Shown in pieces: positions 48,601 through 55,714 of a stretch of DNA of 64,000 nt. Each line of letters opens with the position of its first letter. The stretch's first letter is position 1. The DNA is from Hybos culiciformis. Taxonomy: Eukaryota; Arthropoda; Insecta; Diptera; Hybotidae. Position numbers and translations under genes: made by a program. Under the pieces are notes generated by a model. The model saw only the letters and a list, made by a program, of their open reading frames with translations, was not told where the DNA came from and did no database searches. The stretch is from contig OZ023274.1 of NCBI GenBank assembly GCA_964007475.1, positions 26,937,090 to 27,001,089 on the forward strand, read 5' to 3'.

Positions 48601-51120
48601 CATGGTCCTTAAAAAATTCTAACTGCCTATAAAAAATAGAATATTTTAGTAAAATAGTTCTTAAAAATTTAACACCAAATACTGGTATTAAGTGGTCAGT
48701 AATACCGGTATTGAACGGTATCAAAAATGCAAGCCCTAGTTGTTATCCACCAAAAGCGATGCGAAATAATTTTTATCATCATCTGGAAAATTAATATTTT
48801 TTTTTTTTTTTAACTTTTTTTATGTTATCATTATTAGGTTTTAGTTTGTACTTTGTAGTTTTTAAAATTTTCTTATATTTAATTACCAATAACTTGAGGA
48901 ATTGAAATGTTAAAAATATTGTGTGATATACCAGTATTAAATGCTATAGATTTTGGTATAAAATTACAAATCATAAAAGTGCGTGTGAATCTCATTATTT
49001 ATTCCTCTGAATTATGTCGCACGTCAAGTCACCTAATTAAGAGGTTTTATTAAAGAATATCGTCTGAAATTTTTCCTACAGCTAAATGTATATTTATTTA
49101 ATTCAACTTAATCCTGTATATATAATTTCTGAAATATGAGAAAGAATTTTATCATTTTAATGGAAGACAAAAAAAAAAAAGCTCTAATATTTAAAGAAAT
49201 AAATACAGTTCTAAATATGTAACGTTTTGTGGTTTGGAAAATCAAACAAAACGTGGTTAGTATTAATTTTAAATGGAAAAATAACTAGCTATGAAAGTTT
49301 TTTTTATTTTATTTTTTTCATTTTCATTTTCATAAATTTTTAATTAAAAGAAAGTTAAACAAAATGTACTTTTTGCTCTATTTGAGTGCCGGATGGTAAA
49401 ATTGTATATATAATTTTTATTTAAATAGGATGTTTATTCTGGAACATGATAATAAGCTTTGGTGAAGTGGTAATTATTAAAAAAAAAAAACAAAAAAATA
49501 GATTAAAGTTTTCTATTTTATTTCTTTTTCCTTTTTTTTTTTTTTTCAATTGAAGAATTTTTCATTTAAAATCATAAATTTAGAAATTCTAACGTTTAAT
49601 TTTAAATTAAAAAAAAATTTAGTTTTTTGTTATATAAAGAAATTAACACCTGAATGATGGCGACAGTTGGTGGACATATGTGGTTTCGACACTGAGATTA
49701 TATTTTAATTCTGATGTACATTTTAATTCAGAATTTGCCATTAGGATAAACTAAAAAGGTCAAAAACAGCGGACCAAAAATAAATACCCTGTTTAGGTAT
49801 GTGGTTTCATTATTTTTATTTTAAAAATACTTTGCTGATTCGAAGAACAACAAAGTCAAGTTCATATAATAATAATTTTTTATAAATGGCTCAATTTAGT
49901 ACAAAAAAATAAAATAAAAATAAGAATAAGGAAGTTTTAAGTACTTTGTTTTTCTTTTACTAACTTGTGAATCTTAATCTTTTTTGAGAATAGAATTCAA
50001 AGTAATTTAACTTTCTTTGTGAATTTTTTGATTAGGTTTTTTTTCTTTTCCTTAAGGATTTAATATTTTATAAGAATAAAATATTGTTTAACGTCTTGTT
50101 TTGAAACTTTTGAAACGTAAACATATTTAATTATTGCTGTATACATTCAAAATTAAAGTTATCTCCCATTCATTGGAGATTTCTTTATTAAAGAAAAACA
50201 AAAATTTAATCATTAATCAATTTTTTTTTGAACGTTGTTAAAAGCTTGAAATGATGAAGTTAAATAAAACAAATTTAATAGACATACACAAACATAAGGT
50301 ATAACGTATACATAATTATGTTTTAGTCAGAATTCACGTATACTTATATAATGTTTTTTGTCAATCGCTGCAGTTAAAGTATTGTCAGATTTCAGATTGA
50401 AGTTTGTGTTCCTAAATATTTCAATAATTTGTTTAAGACTCACATTTAGTTGATAATTTATAAAATGTATTAATTGTATTCAATTTGTATGTACTTGACT
50501 ATAAATTCATTAAAGAAGTTAGAGATATTAATGATTTTTAACAAAAAAATCGGTCTGAATTAAAACTTCTAAGTTAAAACGAAATCAATTATTTTTTTTC
50601 AATTAAAAATACTTACCACCTCGTATGTGAACTTCTCTGCTCAAAATCGTTCCCACTACGTTCCTTAGCTTACACCTGAAAAAAAAAGTTTAAATTTATA
50701 TTGTTGAATTATGGAATGTGCGTATATTCATTATAAGTACAATTCTCTAATCAGTAAATTAATATAAAATTTTTTTCTAATCTTTATATATGTACCTATA
50801 AACTGTTGCATGAATTTCATGACGATATTTCTCAGCAGTAAATGGATAAAACATGAGACTACCATTCTGTAGTGTAAAAACCAAATCTTGTTGGGGAGGA
50901 ATGGTTGTCCATTCAATCTGGAAAAAGAAAATTAAAACAAAAGACATGCATATTTAAAATGGATTGAACAAAAATAATATAAAATTAAAAAAACTTACTT
51001 CTGGTTGTGGACTTCCATTACCTGAACATTCTATTATTCCACCCGAATTATTTGAAAACTCCACTTTATGTGGTGGTTCGTTTAAGAAAACTGGTCCCTG
51101 AAGATCTAATCCACTTGTTA
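15318..51120 (-). CDS. Dscam-family cell adhesion receptor, signal peptide exon missing
   Basis: Single-pass neuronal and immune recognition receptor of the immunoglobulin superfamily that acts by homophilic binding at the cell surface. Thirty-one exons with consistent phases join into 1,910 residues and TAA. Domain order is that of Dscam: Ig1-Ig9, FN3 1-4, Ig10, FN3 5-6, transmembrane segment (about residues 1591-1614, LIPVCLSLLCLLGLIAAVLF) and a tail of about 295 residues. The tail has conserved Dscam blocks (CPYATFQLNK, KVRRKGGRLRDPHSESQESD, ILTLHIPITEYDTLGSESD). Mature length is close to the roughly 2,000 residues of insect Dscams. Ig1 begins in the first visible exon; its two-base entry phase demands an upstream signal-peptide exon, not found to the window end. 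Ig2, Ig3 and Ig7 have single exon sets, unlike Dscam1, and Ig7 is split over two exons. A Dscam3/Dscam4-like paralogue is most likely; the exact orthologue is unresolved. Introns are long and loaded with transposons. Confidence 0.93.
16584..16758 (-). CDS. Dscam-like exon, cytoplasmic tail 4
   Basis: 175-nt exon encoding PQDETSSSSETTPTSLSRKP, then a Ser/Lys-rich stretch and SSSGYSSHNEETTF. Donor GTATCT. Confidence 0.88.
17218..17367 (-). CDS. Dscam-like exon, cytoplasmic tail 3
   Basis: 150-nt exon encoding SDNPGSTDSEVRKILTLHIP and ITEYDTLGSESDNDLSQRAV, ending KYRPSR. Conserved in insect Dscam tails. Confidence 0.92.
17700..17772 (-). CDS. Dscam-like exon, cytoplasmic tail 2
   Basis: 73-nt exon encoding NKEPEYTKVRRKGGRLRDPH and SESQ, a conserved Dscam tail block. 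Confidence 0.92.
17912..18237 (-). CDS. Dscam-like exon, cytoplasmic tail 1
   Basis: 108 codons. Encodes LSDRNRVPSTSMSESPSLAN, RDQQYIAVRC and EDICPYATFQLNKQTYSESS, then RGSFVYHDVKPDSYH. Rich in tyrosines that may be phosphorylated or bind SH2 adaptors (inference). Confidence 0.94.
18363..18585 (-). CDS. Dscam-like exon, FN3-6 end and transmembrane segment
   Basis: Encodes LKVTAHNNAGSTTAIYNFTT, a juxtamembrane linker, then the hydrophobic helix VLIPVCLSLLCLLGLIAAVL followed by FIRKR stop-transfer residues. Confidence 0.94.
18652..18739 (-). CDS. Dscam-like exon, FN3-6 middle
   Basis: Encodes SQWNVISNHIAPTERIYTVT and DLQAGTKYQ. DL..GT.Y is the conserved FN3 turn. Confidence 0.93.
18793..19679 (-). 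CDS. Dscam-like large exon: FN3-4 end, Ig10, FN3-5, FN3-6 start
   Basis: 887-nt exon, the longest of the gene. Encodes TGYTFYMSVLEGGREEGAHK (FN3-4), PARIVSFSQRIVTPWKENLM and QSTDAGNYTCSVENTWGKDE (Ig10), PPEPPSLIVVNTFTDSLLLE (FN3-5), and the first FN3-6 strands. Confidence 0.95.
19745..19839 (-). CDS. Dscam-like exon, FN3-4 start
   Basis: Encodes PSAPEDIKAIPASNTKTIIS and WLPPARPNGEI. WLPP..PNGEITGYTFYM across the junction is a Dscam FN3-4 hallmark. Confidence 0.93.
19895..20047 (-). CDS. Dscam-like exon, FN3-3 second half
   Basis: Encodes YVTIEDLQKFTNYTVWVLAY then TKIGDGVKTKPFFCRTHED, the L.K.T.Y...V.AYT.IGDG pattern of an FN3 end. Confidence 0.93.
20179..20325 (-). CDS. Dscam-like exon, FN3-3 first half
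   Basis: Encodes PSSPPESPQCDVLSSTSIYI, TWSPPEFDGQNGRIRGYKVF and YISVDELY. Confidence 0.93.
20393..20890 (-). CDS. Dscam-like exon, FN3-1 end and FN3-2
   Basis: Encodes NIQHLKPAKAYHIRMSAENK (FN3-1) and PSGPPLNVRGEAKSSTEISV, ILLGYYVGYQ and YTSQGSGPPSKEILVQTLED (FN3-2). Standard FN3 Trp and Tyr core residues are present. Confidence 0.94.
20891..22732. other. Dscam-like intron carrying a foldback element
   Basis: 1.8 kb intron between the FN3-1 exons. Half of it is the CTGGATTTT element at 21862-22616; the rest is AT-rich, with no exon or RNA gene recognised. Confidence 0.6.
21862..22616. mobile_element. Foldback-type element with iterated CTGGATTTT motif
   Basis: About 755 bp. The left arm repeats AAAATCCAGTA-like units nine or more times; the right arm carries the same unit inverted (ACTGGATTTT) six or more times, so the element can fold on itself. 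Ends are CCATTAT-like inverted repeats. Near the left, 21992-22071 is a perfect 80-nt palindrome centred on CGGCGCGCGCCG, very GC-rich against its surroundings. No transposase frame. The internal 22080-22480 stretch shows nothing recognisable. Confidence 0.7.
22733..22895 (-). CDS. Dscam-like exon, FN3-1 first half
   Basis: Encodes IQLIVQEVPEQPKNLRINSQ and LQLTWSQPFAGNSPIEEYHI, the Ig9-FN3 junction and first fibronectin strands. Confidence 0.92.
23754..23871 (-). CDS. Dscam-like exon, Ig9 second half
   Basis: Encodes YTIREQVLDDGMVSELGISH and TYRQDTGIYVCQASNAFGQ. D.G.Y.C.A.NAFG is typical of Dscam Ig9. Confidence 0.93.
24075..24228 (-). CDS. Dscam-like exon, Ig9 first half
   Basis: Encodes PAHFQTKSKQISVAKQKQVH, IQCNVQGDNPIDIKWKMQST and a QQALDESMDT tail. 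The frame into the next exon requires donor GTTGGT rather than the GTAAAT four bases further on. Confidence 0.88.
24659..25095 (-). CDS. Dscam-like exon, Ig7 second half and Ig8
   Basis: Encodes DEYSASLVVEHISSEHSGNY.TC (end of Ig7), then all of Ig8: PPKWVLEPKDTSVQAGQDVI, CQSDGYPKPTITWKKA and SQGHFLCEAKNNIGSGVSKV. Confidence 0.94.
25155..25299 (-). CDS. Dscam-like exon, Ig7 first half
   Basis: Encodes PPKIMPIQSMTNMLREGMRA, AISCQILEGDLPVSFRWERN and GKPLIG. LREGMRAAISCQI..GDLP resembles Dscam Ig7, which is one variable exon in Dscam1 but half an exon pair here. Confidence 0.93.
26013..26600. mobile_element. Foldback element with AAATAAGGCCGCG repeats
   Basis: About 590 bp. Repeats of GAAATAAGGCCGCG fill both arms in opposite orientation, spaced by nested palindromes TTTCATTTTGAAAAATGAAA. 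The centre (26206-26314) is a hairpin whose stem starts AATCTTGTGAGGTGA and whose loop is GC-rich (GACAGCAGGG / CCGCCCGCCCGCCGCCCTGC), unlike the intron around it. The open reading frame across the centre is a chance product of this composition. No target duplication identified. Confidence 0.7.
28739..29028. repeat. Degenerate tandem repeat, unit about 80-100 bp
   Basis: CTTCAAATCTGATCG-like starts recur at about 28739, 28830, 28912 and 29012, each followed by CGCGAAAATC/AAAATCCGCGAAA-like sequence. The last unit is interrupted by the element beginning at 29029, and similar sequence (AACCCAATAAAATCCGC) resumes at about 30008. Confidence 0.55.
29029..30004. mobile_element. Non-autonomous TIR element inserted in tandem repeat
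   Basis: 976 bp with inverted ends GGGGAAAGGGGGGAGATTC (left) and GGGGAAAGGGGGGGAGATTC (right, minus strand). Subterminal copies of CACATTCAGACA / TGTCTGAATGTACCCC / GGGGCACATTCAGACA recur in both orientations. No intact reading frame longer than about 90 codons. Superfamily not recognised. Confidence 0.65.
30601..31527. mobile_element. Iterated-motif element (ACCAAAAATTTACCAAA) with tRNA-like segment
   Basis: 927 bp bounded by TCACCCAAAAAAAT and its inverse ATTTTTTTGGGTGA. Inside, ACCAAAAATTTACCAAA-type units recur throughout. At 31247-31308 lies a tRNA-like head and an A/T-rich tail. The element sits in a CCTATCCCTATTCC simple repeat, which continues on both sides. Confidence 0.6.
31247..31400 (+). 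repeat. tRNA-derived SINE-like segment
   Basis: GAGCTCAGTGGAAGAGTG resembles a Pol III A box / tRNA D arm, and GGTTCGAATTCC (31291-31302) is a good B box about 40 bases later. An A-rich AATAAATAAAAT-type tail follows to about 31400. It does not fold into a complete tRNA by eye, so a SINE or tRNA pseudogene is more likely than a working gene. Confidence 0.5.
32989..33150 (-). CDS. Dscam-like exon, Ig6 second half
   Basis: Encodes GQTLPINRRQRAYNNGTLAI, QLQRMEDAGTYTCMAQNKQK and QTARRNVEIQVL. It closes Ig6 before the 7.7 kb intron. Confidence 0.93.
33400..33530 (-). CDS. Dscam-like exon, Ig6 first half
   Basis: Encodes AKVNIYGLPYIREMPKITGI, SGRDLIVKCPVAGYPIDKIH and WER. NVYGLPYIR-type sequence and CPVAGYPI are Dscam Ig6 hallmarks. 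Confidence 0.93.
33640..33776 (-). CDS. Dscam-like exon, Ig5 second half
   Basis: Encodes IPDNSRFLVGQYVTIHDDVI, SHVNISNVKEEDGGEYSCVA and QNSIG. It contains the Ig5 DGGEYSC motif. Confidence 0.93.
34652..34779 (-). CDS. Dscam-like exon, Ig5 first half
   Basis: Encodes ASPELLYWFSEQTLQPGPTV, SLKCVATGNPPPQFTWSLDG and FP. ATGNPPPQFTW is a strongly conserved Dscam Ig5 block. Confidence 0.93.
34780..34907. other. Short Dscam-like intron, no feature
   Basis: AT-rich intron between the Ig4 and Ig5 exons with ordinary GT-AG ends; nothing else seen. Confidence 0.6.
34908..35031 (-). CDS. Dscam-like exon, Ig4 second half
   Basis: Encodes DPPRLIIKKIQKEDQGMYQC and FVTNEWEQVQSTAELQLG, closing Ig4 with DQGMYQC. 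Confidence 0.92.
35362..35510 (-). CDS. Dscam-like exon, Ig4 first half
   Basis: Encodes LTAHLQPQIQTVDVDKDAQF, QCIVSGHPIQDVNWLHDGKP and ILRDNRVE. Donor GTTTGT. Confidence 0.92.
36688..36775 (-). CDS. Dscam-like exon, Ig3 end
   Basis: Encodes ARLEDSGKYLCWVNNTAGEE then TIQVSLTVTA, with the D.G.Y.C motif of Ig3. Confidence 0.92.
36894..36984 (-). CDS. Dscam-like exon, Ig3 middle
   Basis: Encodes WFKEENEQLLPLQLSERITM and ISAGLLKITK. The Trp is the core Ig3 residue following PTYR. Confidence 0.9.
36985..39867. other. Dscam-like intron within Ig3
   Basis: 2.9 kb. The 36985-38840 part is AT-rich sequence with no recognised exon; the remainder is the GACCCACAACCCAGCC element listed separately. Confidence 0.6.
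38846..39784. mobile_element. Non-autonomous TIR element with 8-bp target duplication
   Basis: 939 bp flanked by a perfect 8-bp duplication TATAATTA (38838-38845 and 39785-39792). Ends are inverted repeats AGAGGGCTGGGTT(A/G)TGGGTCGGG. The motif GGCTGGGTTGTGGGTC recurs near 39050 in one orientation, and as GACCCACAACCCAGCC near 39383, 39741 and 39760 in the other. No transposase frame. An 8-bp duplication is typical of hAT and P elements, but these ends are not a hAT end I recognise. Confidence 0.8.
39868..40033 (-). CDS. Dscam-like exon, Ig3 start
   Basis: Encodes EIQVSTYPGRVIVTEPKGLV, PRINVEKHSLRHVVLNGQTT and LPCIAQGHPVPTYR. It corresponds to the part encoded by variable exon 6 in Dscam1; single copy here. 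Confidence 0.92.
40034..45356. other. Large Dscam-like intron between Ig2 and Ig3
   Basis: 5.3 kb of AT-rich DNA containing one hAT-like element (42279-43281). No second Ig3-type exon such as in the Dscam1 exon 6 array was recognised. Confidence 0.55.
42279..43281. mobile_element. hAT-like non-autonomous element
   Basis: 1,003 bp starting CAGGGTTGTG and ending CACGGCCCTG, flanked by GGTATAAA and TGTATAAA, an 8-bp duplication matching at seven positions. Subterminal GGCCGC/GCGGCC clusters lie at both ends. Inside, arms of over 100 nt at about 42600-42735 and 42897-43020 are inverted copies (shared AAACGCAGAAATAAAGCTAA). CAGGG ends plus an 8-bp duplication fit hAT transposons. Confidence 0.7.
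45357..45546 (-). CDS. Dscam-like exon, Ig2 remainder
   Basis: Encodes VPSYMSEFVMVTAWVQDTGM, then GGKYTVLSNGELYINNAGPN and YSCRTVNRLTG. This is the part alternatively spliced as exon 4 in Dscam1; a single copy was found here. Confidence 0.92.
45645..45671. repeat. Poly(A) tract
   Basis: Uninterrupted or nearly uninterrupted A run in a Dscam-like intron, next to other A-rich stretches; simple-sequence repeat. Confidence 0.7.
46113..46189 (-). CDS. Dscam-like exon, Ig2 start
   Basis: 77-nt exon encoding VNQKYSVQVHDEYVMTGNTA and VLKCQ; V.DEYV..GNTAVLKC is diagnostic for Dscam Ig2. Confidence 0.92.
47986..48738. mobile_element. hAT-like MITE with TAGGGCTTGCA ends
   Basis: 753 bp with inverted ends TAGGGCTTGCA / TGCAAGCCCTA, flanked by GTTGTTTT and GTTGTTAT (seven of eight matching). 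Subterminal ACCGGTATT motifs occur near both ends. It is split by a younger palindromic element at 48163-48380. Confidence 0.75.
48163..48380. mobile_element. Nested near-perfect palindromic MITE, pogo-like ends
   Basis: 218 bp reading TACAGTGAACGCTCTGTATA from either strand. Arms of about 105 nt are almost identical (one mismatch noted, in the GGTATAAAG/GGTATATAG stretch) around a centre near 48271. Flanking TA and the CAGTGAACGCTCTG ends resemble pogo/Tc1-mariner elements. It inserted into the hAT-like element at 47986-48738. Confidence 0.85.
50617..50675 (-). CDS. Dscam-like exon, Ig1 end
   Basis: 59-nt exon encoding CKLRNVVGTILSREVHIRG, with the second Ig1 cysteine. Acceptor TTTTCAG and donor GTAAGT on the minus strand. 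Confidence 0.9.
50796..50917 (-). CDS. Dscam-like exon, Ig1 middle
   Basis: Encodes IEWTTIPPQQDLVFTLQNGS and the LMFYPFTAEKYRHEIHATVY strand pair of Ig1, ending in a split Arg codon. Confidence 0.92.
50999..51120 (-). CDS. Dscam-like exon, Ig1 start
   Basis: Encodes GPVFLNEPPHKVEFSNNSGG and IIECSGNGSPQPE. GPVFLNEPP is the typical Dscam Ig1 opening. It begins with two bases of a codon split from an unseen upstream exon. Confidence 0.92.
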
Positions 51121-52339
51121 CTGTCAAAAAAAGAAAATAAAAAATACAAGAAAAAAATTAGAAATAACTTTTATGTCTAAAAATGTAAAATTTTTTAATA
51201 CATAGTTAATATTAAATTTCAAAATATTAGAAGATACTTAGATAAATTAAAAAAAAAATTATGGAAGGAAAAAAATTATGTTGGCCATATCCTTTGAAAA
51301 AAATCAATTATATCCATATATATTTATTTATTTAGTACAATAATTGTACATAATGCACAAAAGTATTATAAAACTCTTGAATAAATTTGAAACTTTAACT
51401 TAAATTTTAAACTATTTTAAAAATTCTATTTGAGATGTATGTATATTACCTATAGATAAGTTGACTATATACATAATTCATCTAGAAATCCGTACATTAT
51501 GTATATTCTTTTTAATCAAATATTCTATTTTATGTTTATACAGATATTATCGAGTACAAGATTTGAAAAACCTTCCAACTTTATGGTTTGGGTTAAAAAT
51601 AATCACAAATACTTTGATAAAAATCAAGATTTAATTTTTTCGGAGGTTTACTATACATACTTATTTATTATTAATTTCCTGAGATTTATGTCTCAAAAAC
51701 TAGTTTTTATTGAATTGGTTGTCTGATTACATATTTATCATTTTAGAATATTTACATTTTTTAAAATTATGTTTTTCAATAAAAATTATTATAAATGTTG
51801 TATGTATTGGATTAACGTAGTTACAGCCTAAAATAGAAATGCAAGCCCCCAACTAAACGATTTCATCATCCACTCTGAAATATGGTAAACAGACTTCACT
51901 CGTCGAAAGTTATGTATTGTAGTATGTTAAGGGTAAACAGTTATAATCCCTGACGAGTGAAATAAAAAAAAAAAAAATTAAACCTATTTTCATCATACTA
52001 TTTTATTCAAAATAGGTAAGTATGATTTTATAATTTTATCCAATATACTGTTTTAAGAGATTTCAAATTTGGAAATATAATTGAAACTTTATTTCCATAA
52101 ATCGACATAATACCTAACTACATATCTAAAGTATAAAAAAATAATTCATTCTTTAATCTTTTAATGAAATGTTCGTATTTAAAATTCTTGTTTAATTTCA
52201 TTTAATTTTAACAAATTTTTAAATACTTATAAAATACTGTGCTCAAATGCTTTTAAGTGTGAATATTATATTTTGTTTTTAAAATATATAGAAGAAAATA
52301 AAAATGACTTAAATTTCTAATTATCTATGTATGCACCTA
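51121..52339. other. Upstream of first visible Dscam-like exon, no exon found
   Basis: AT-rich intron sequence. A signal-peptide exon ending in one base of a split Val-type codon is expected upstream on the minus strand but was not recognised here. Confidence 0.5.
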
Positions 52340-53684
52340 CACTCTAGAAAATAGAACTATTTGGTCGTAATTTTACAACGATAATAATGGTAATTTTTGA
52401 TGTAAAATCACGTCCATTATTTAAAATTCAACCGATAAAGGCGTAAAAAAAATAATATACACAAAAAAAGTAAATTTAAGCAAATTGTGTTATTTTTACA
52501 TTAAAAATAAAGCTATATTTACAAAATTTTTGCTTAAACATTTAATCCATAGAGCGTAAAAATAAACAAACTGGTGTATATTTACACTCTCCTGCTTAAA
52601 TGTTTAAACCATATATTGTAAGATTGCACTTTATGGTGTAAATTTACTTTCTATGGGTCATAATATTAAGCCACGTAGTGTAAATTTATGGTGTACACAC
52701 AATATAAATCTATTTATTGTGTACCACACAATGTAAATTTACCTTCCGTAGTGTAAATTTACACTCTACGACTTAATTTTCCTCTCTATGTCTTAAATTA
52801 TTAAACCACAGAGTGTAAATTTACATCGTAGAGTGTACAAGGAGCTTGTATTTTTAAACGTTGCAGTGTAAATATACCTTCTGCGGTGTAAATTTACACT
52901 AACGGTTAAAAATTTTAAATATTTGAATGTAAATTTAAACCACACAGAGTAAATTTACACTGTGTGATTTAAATTTTGAAATCATGGACAGTAATTTTAC
53001 ATCGCATGGTGTAAATTTATTTTGGTATACAGAATTTATACAGAGAATTTATATAACGATGTAAGGTTTTAAAACTATTTTTGTATTTTTGTTTATGTAA
53101 TAACGATGTAAGGTTTTTACTTGTTAACAGGTATACAGAATTTATTATTTCTATTTTACTCATATCTAAAATTTGAATACCGTAGCTCAAGATGTTGGAT
53201 TGCAATTCTAAATAGCGAGGTTCGAACCTCGAAGATGGCATAAGAAAAATTAAATAAGAAGAAATACAAAAAAATATTAATAATAAAATAAATATTAATA
53301 AAAAAAAAAAAATTAAATAAATTAAATAAAATAAAAAAGTTTAAAAAAAATATTAAAAAAAAAAAATATTAGAAAAAAAATTAATAAATTTTTTTTTTTT
53401 TTTTTAATAAAAATATTTATGACTTCTTAGTGTAAATTTAAATTAAATTTACAACCTTTTGGCGTAATTTTTAGCTTAATATTACGACTTTATGTTTAAA
53501 TTTATTCTGTTGGAAATAATTTCGCAACATTTTGGCGTAGGTGTAAAATTACTTTTTTATAGAGTAATGTAGTTTACACCAAAAATATGTAATTATTTTC
53601 TAATGTAAATTTACGTTGATTATCGAAGGTAATAAATTGCCATCGATAATCGACGTAAGTTTACATCAAAAACTTTCTAGAGTG
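52340..53684. mobile_element. Iterated-motif element (GTGTAAATTTACAC) with tRNA-like segment
   Basis: 1,345 bp with inverted ends CACTCTAGAAA, flanked by TA on both sides. GTGTAAATTTAC-type units occur more than ten times, mostly in the left two thirds. It encloses a tRNA-like head with A-rich tail (53179-53407). A direct repeat (GTATACAGAATTTAT at about 53021 and 53130, TAACGATGTAAGGTTT at about 53053 and 53101) precedes the tRNA-like segment. No transposase frame. Confidence 0.65.
53179..53407 (+). repeat. tRNA-derived SINE-like segment
   Basis: TAGCTCAAGATGTTGG resembles an A box and GGTTCGAACCTCG (53219-53231) is a strong B box; CGAGG-TTCGAA-CCTCG forms a perfect T-arm stem. A long A/T-rich tail of AATAAAATA units and a final poly(T) run follow. 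No full cloverleaf by eye, so a SINE or tRNA-like remnant. Confidence 0.55.
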
Positions 53685-53686
53685 TA

Positions 53687-54956
53687 TCTTTTCTTTTAAA
53701 TTTCTATCAAGTGTTTACGATAATAAATTCTGTTGTAGTGGAAAAGTTAAAAATATGTTAAAAAGTTTCATAACATTTCACCTTTCATTAACAAAAATAT
53801 ATATTCTCAGCTTTTAGGTGCAAAAACTTTGATATTTGAAAAATTATTAAAAGATTAACCAGCTAAAAACAAAAAAAATTTAATAATAATAACACTCCAT
53901 TCAAAAACTTAAAACTAAAGAATAATTGAGTTTCCTTCAATTTTTTGTTCATAACTGGACTAGAATATACCTCGTTCAGCCAAAATTTTTATTATTTGCC
54001 AATTACTTTCATAACGGTTTAAGACGTTTGAGACCTTGGAAAAAATCGGTTGATTTATAAGGGAGGTAGATCATTTCTACGAACAGTCTACTTAACTCTA
54101 GTGGTCTCTTAAAGAAAAATCATACCTATAAGCTTTGGTGGGATGACTTAGGTATAAACAGAGACAGAAAGTATCATTCGTCGCATTGTATACCAAAAAA
54201 TGTTTAAAATTATATTTATAAACGTCCACCTTCATTTTGTATTTAAATATTCGTATCAACAAATCATTTAAGGTCATTAAAAAAATAAAATAAAAAAGTA
54301 TTCGTATACTTTTATAACAAATATTTTAAATCCAATGCGTCAAGTCAGATAGTTTATTATCTCTGCTGTATAACTATTATATAATTTCTAACTAAACAGT
54401 CTGTATAATCCTTGACGAATCAAGGATAATCATATTTTATTTTTGTGACTCTAAAGAGCAAATGTATAAAAATAAAAAAAAACATCAATTAAAATGATAA
54501 GAATTCTTTTAATTTTACAGTAAAAAAATATTTAAAATAGAAACAATTTCCAACAGAAAAAAGTTGTTAAGTTAATGAAAACAGAAACTGACAGGATAAA
54601 TTATTTATTTTTTCAAATTAAATGACTGTTTTATAAATAGAATTTAAAACATTAAAATAACATTAAGGGTATATAGAAAAAAAGTTTATTTTATAAAATA
54701 ATAAGAATTTCCTGAATTTATAAATACTATACAAAAATGTATGTATGTATAATACAGCAGGGAAAAACTTTGAAAATTATAGTTTGCTTATATTTTATAT
54801 TGCTTTATATTATAAATTTATAAATATGTACATATCCGAAATAAATTTTAAATCAAAATACAGCGTTTTTTACAATATATGTTCTACTGGGACTGCTCAT
54901 TACATTTACTAGGTTAACTCAGACGGCACATTTCTTTGATTGCAACGAAATTTTAT
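53687..54956. other. Intergenic or intronic stretch, nothing recognised
   Basis: AT-rich, with a slightly more complex block around 53950-54170 that has stops in all frames I read. No gene supported. Confidence 0.5.
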
Positions 54957-54959
54957 AAT

Positions 54960-55714
54960 TCGCGGCCAATTCGTCTTAAATAGTTTGTCTAAGGTCAATT
55001 CGTCGAAAACCATTTGTCTAAAGCAATTCACATAAAACAATTTATCTAAAACAATTTATTAAAACAATTCGCCTAAAACAATACGTCTAAAATCAGTTCG
55101 TCTTAAATCAAATTGTTTGTAACAATTTGTCTAAAATAAAATAGTCATGCAAAATTTTGTTAAATAGAGTTGTAATCATTGATTCTGGACGAATTTTGTG
55201 ACTACTTAATTTTAGACGAATTGCTCACTTACACGGATTGCTTTAGGCGAATAATTTATAGACGAATTATGTATTTCAGTTCGGAACAGTTCAAGTTTAA
55301 AAAAAAAATAAAAATTCGAGTTACAAAATTTTATAATAAAAAGCATACAAGTTGGGTTGGCGATGTTAAATTATTTTCTTATAGTCAAATTTAATATGAA
55401 ATTTGATAGATGTTATAAAAATATAATAATTTAAAATTTATTTTTTTTTGAAAGTTTAAATTAAATAACATAGTTTAAATTTATATAATATAAATAATAG
55501 TTATAATAATTAATTAATTTTTCTATATTGTAAACGATTTTGCCTCTAAAACGAACTAGTTTAGAAGAACTGTTATTAGATGATTAATAGTTGTTAGACC
55601 AATTGCTTGCTTTTAGAAGCATTTTTAAATAAATTATTAAATAAATAGTTTTTAGACTTATTATTTATAGACGATTTATTTTAGACGATTTATTTTAGAC
55701 GAATATTCCGGACA
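54960..55714. mobile_element. Iterated-motif element (AATTCGTCTAAAAC)
   Basis: About 755 bp. Left arm has a dozen or so units of AATTCGTCTAAAACAATTTG type; the right arm has the inverse TTTTAGACGAATT. Outer ends CGCGGCCAATTCGTC and GACGAATATTCCGGACA are roughly inverted. The exact boundaries and target duplication are unclear. Confidence 0.55.

Larger units (their letters stand above)
46190..50616. other. Large Dscam-like intron between Ig1 and Ig2
   Basis: 4.4 kb, AT-rich, containing one hAT-like element with a nested palindrome. No extra Ig2 exon copies recognised. Confidence 0.55.

Noticed and set aside
53950..54170. Slightly more complex block that might be a decayed coding exon
   Set aside because: Stops in the frames read and no family pattern seen.
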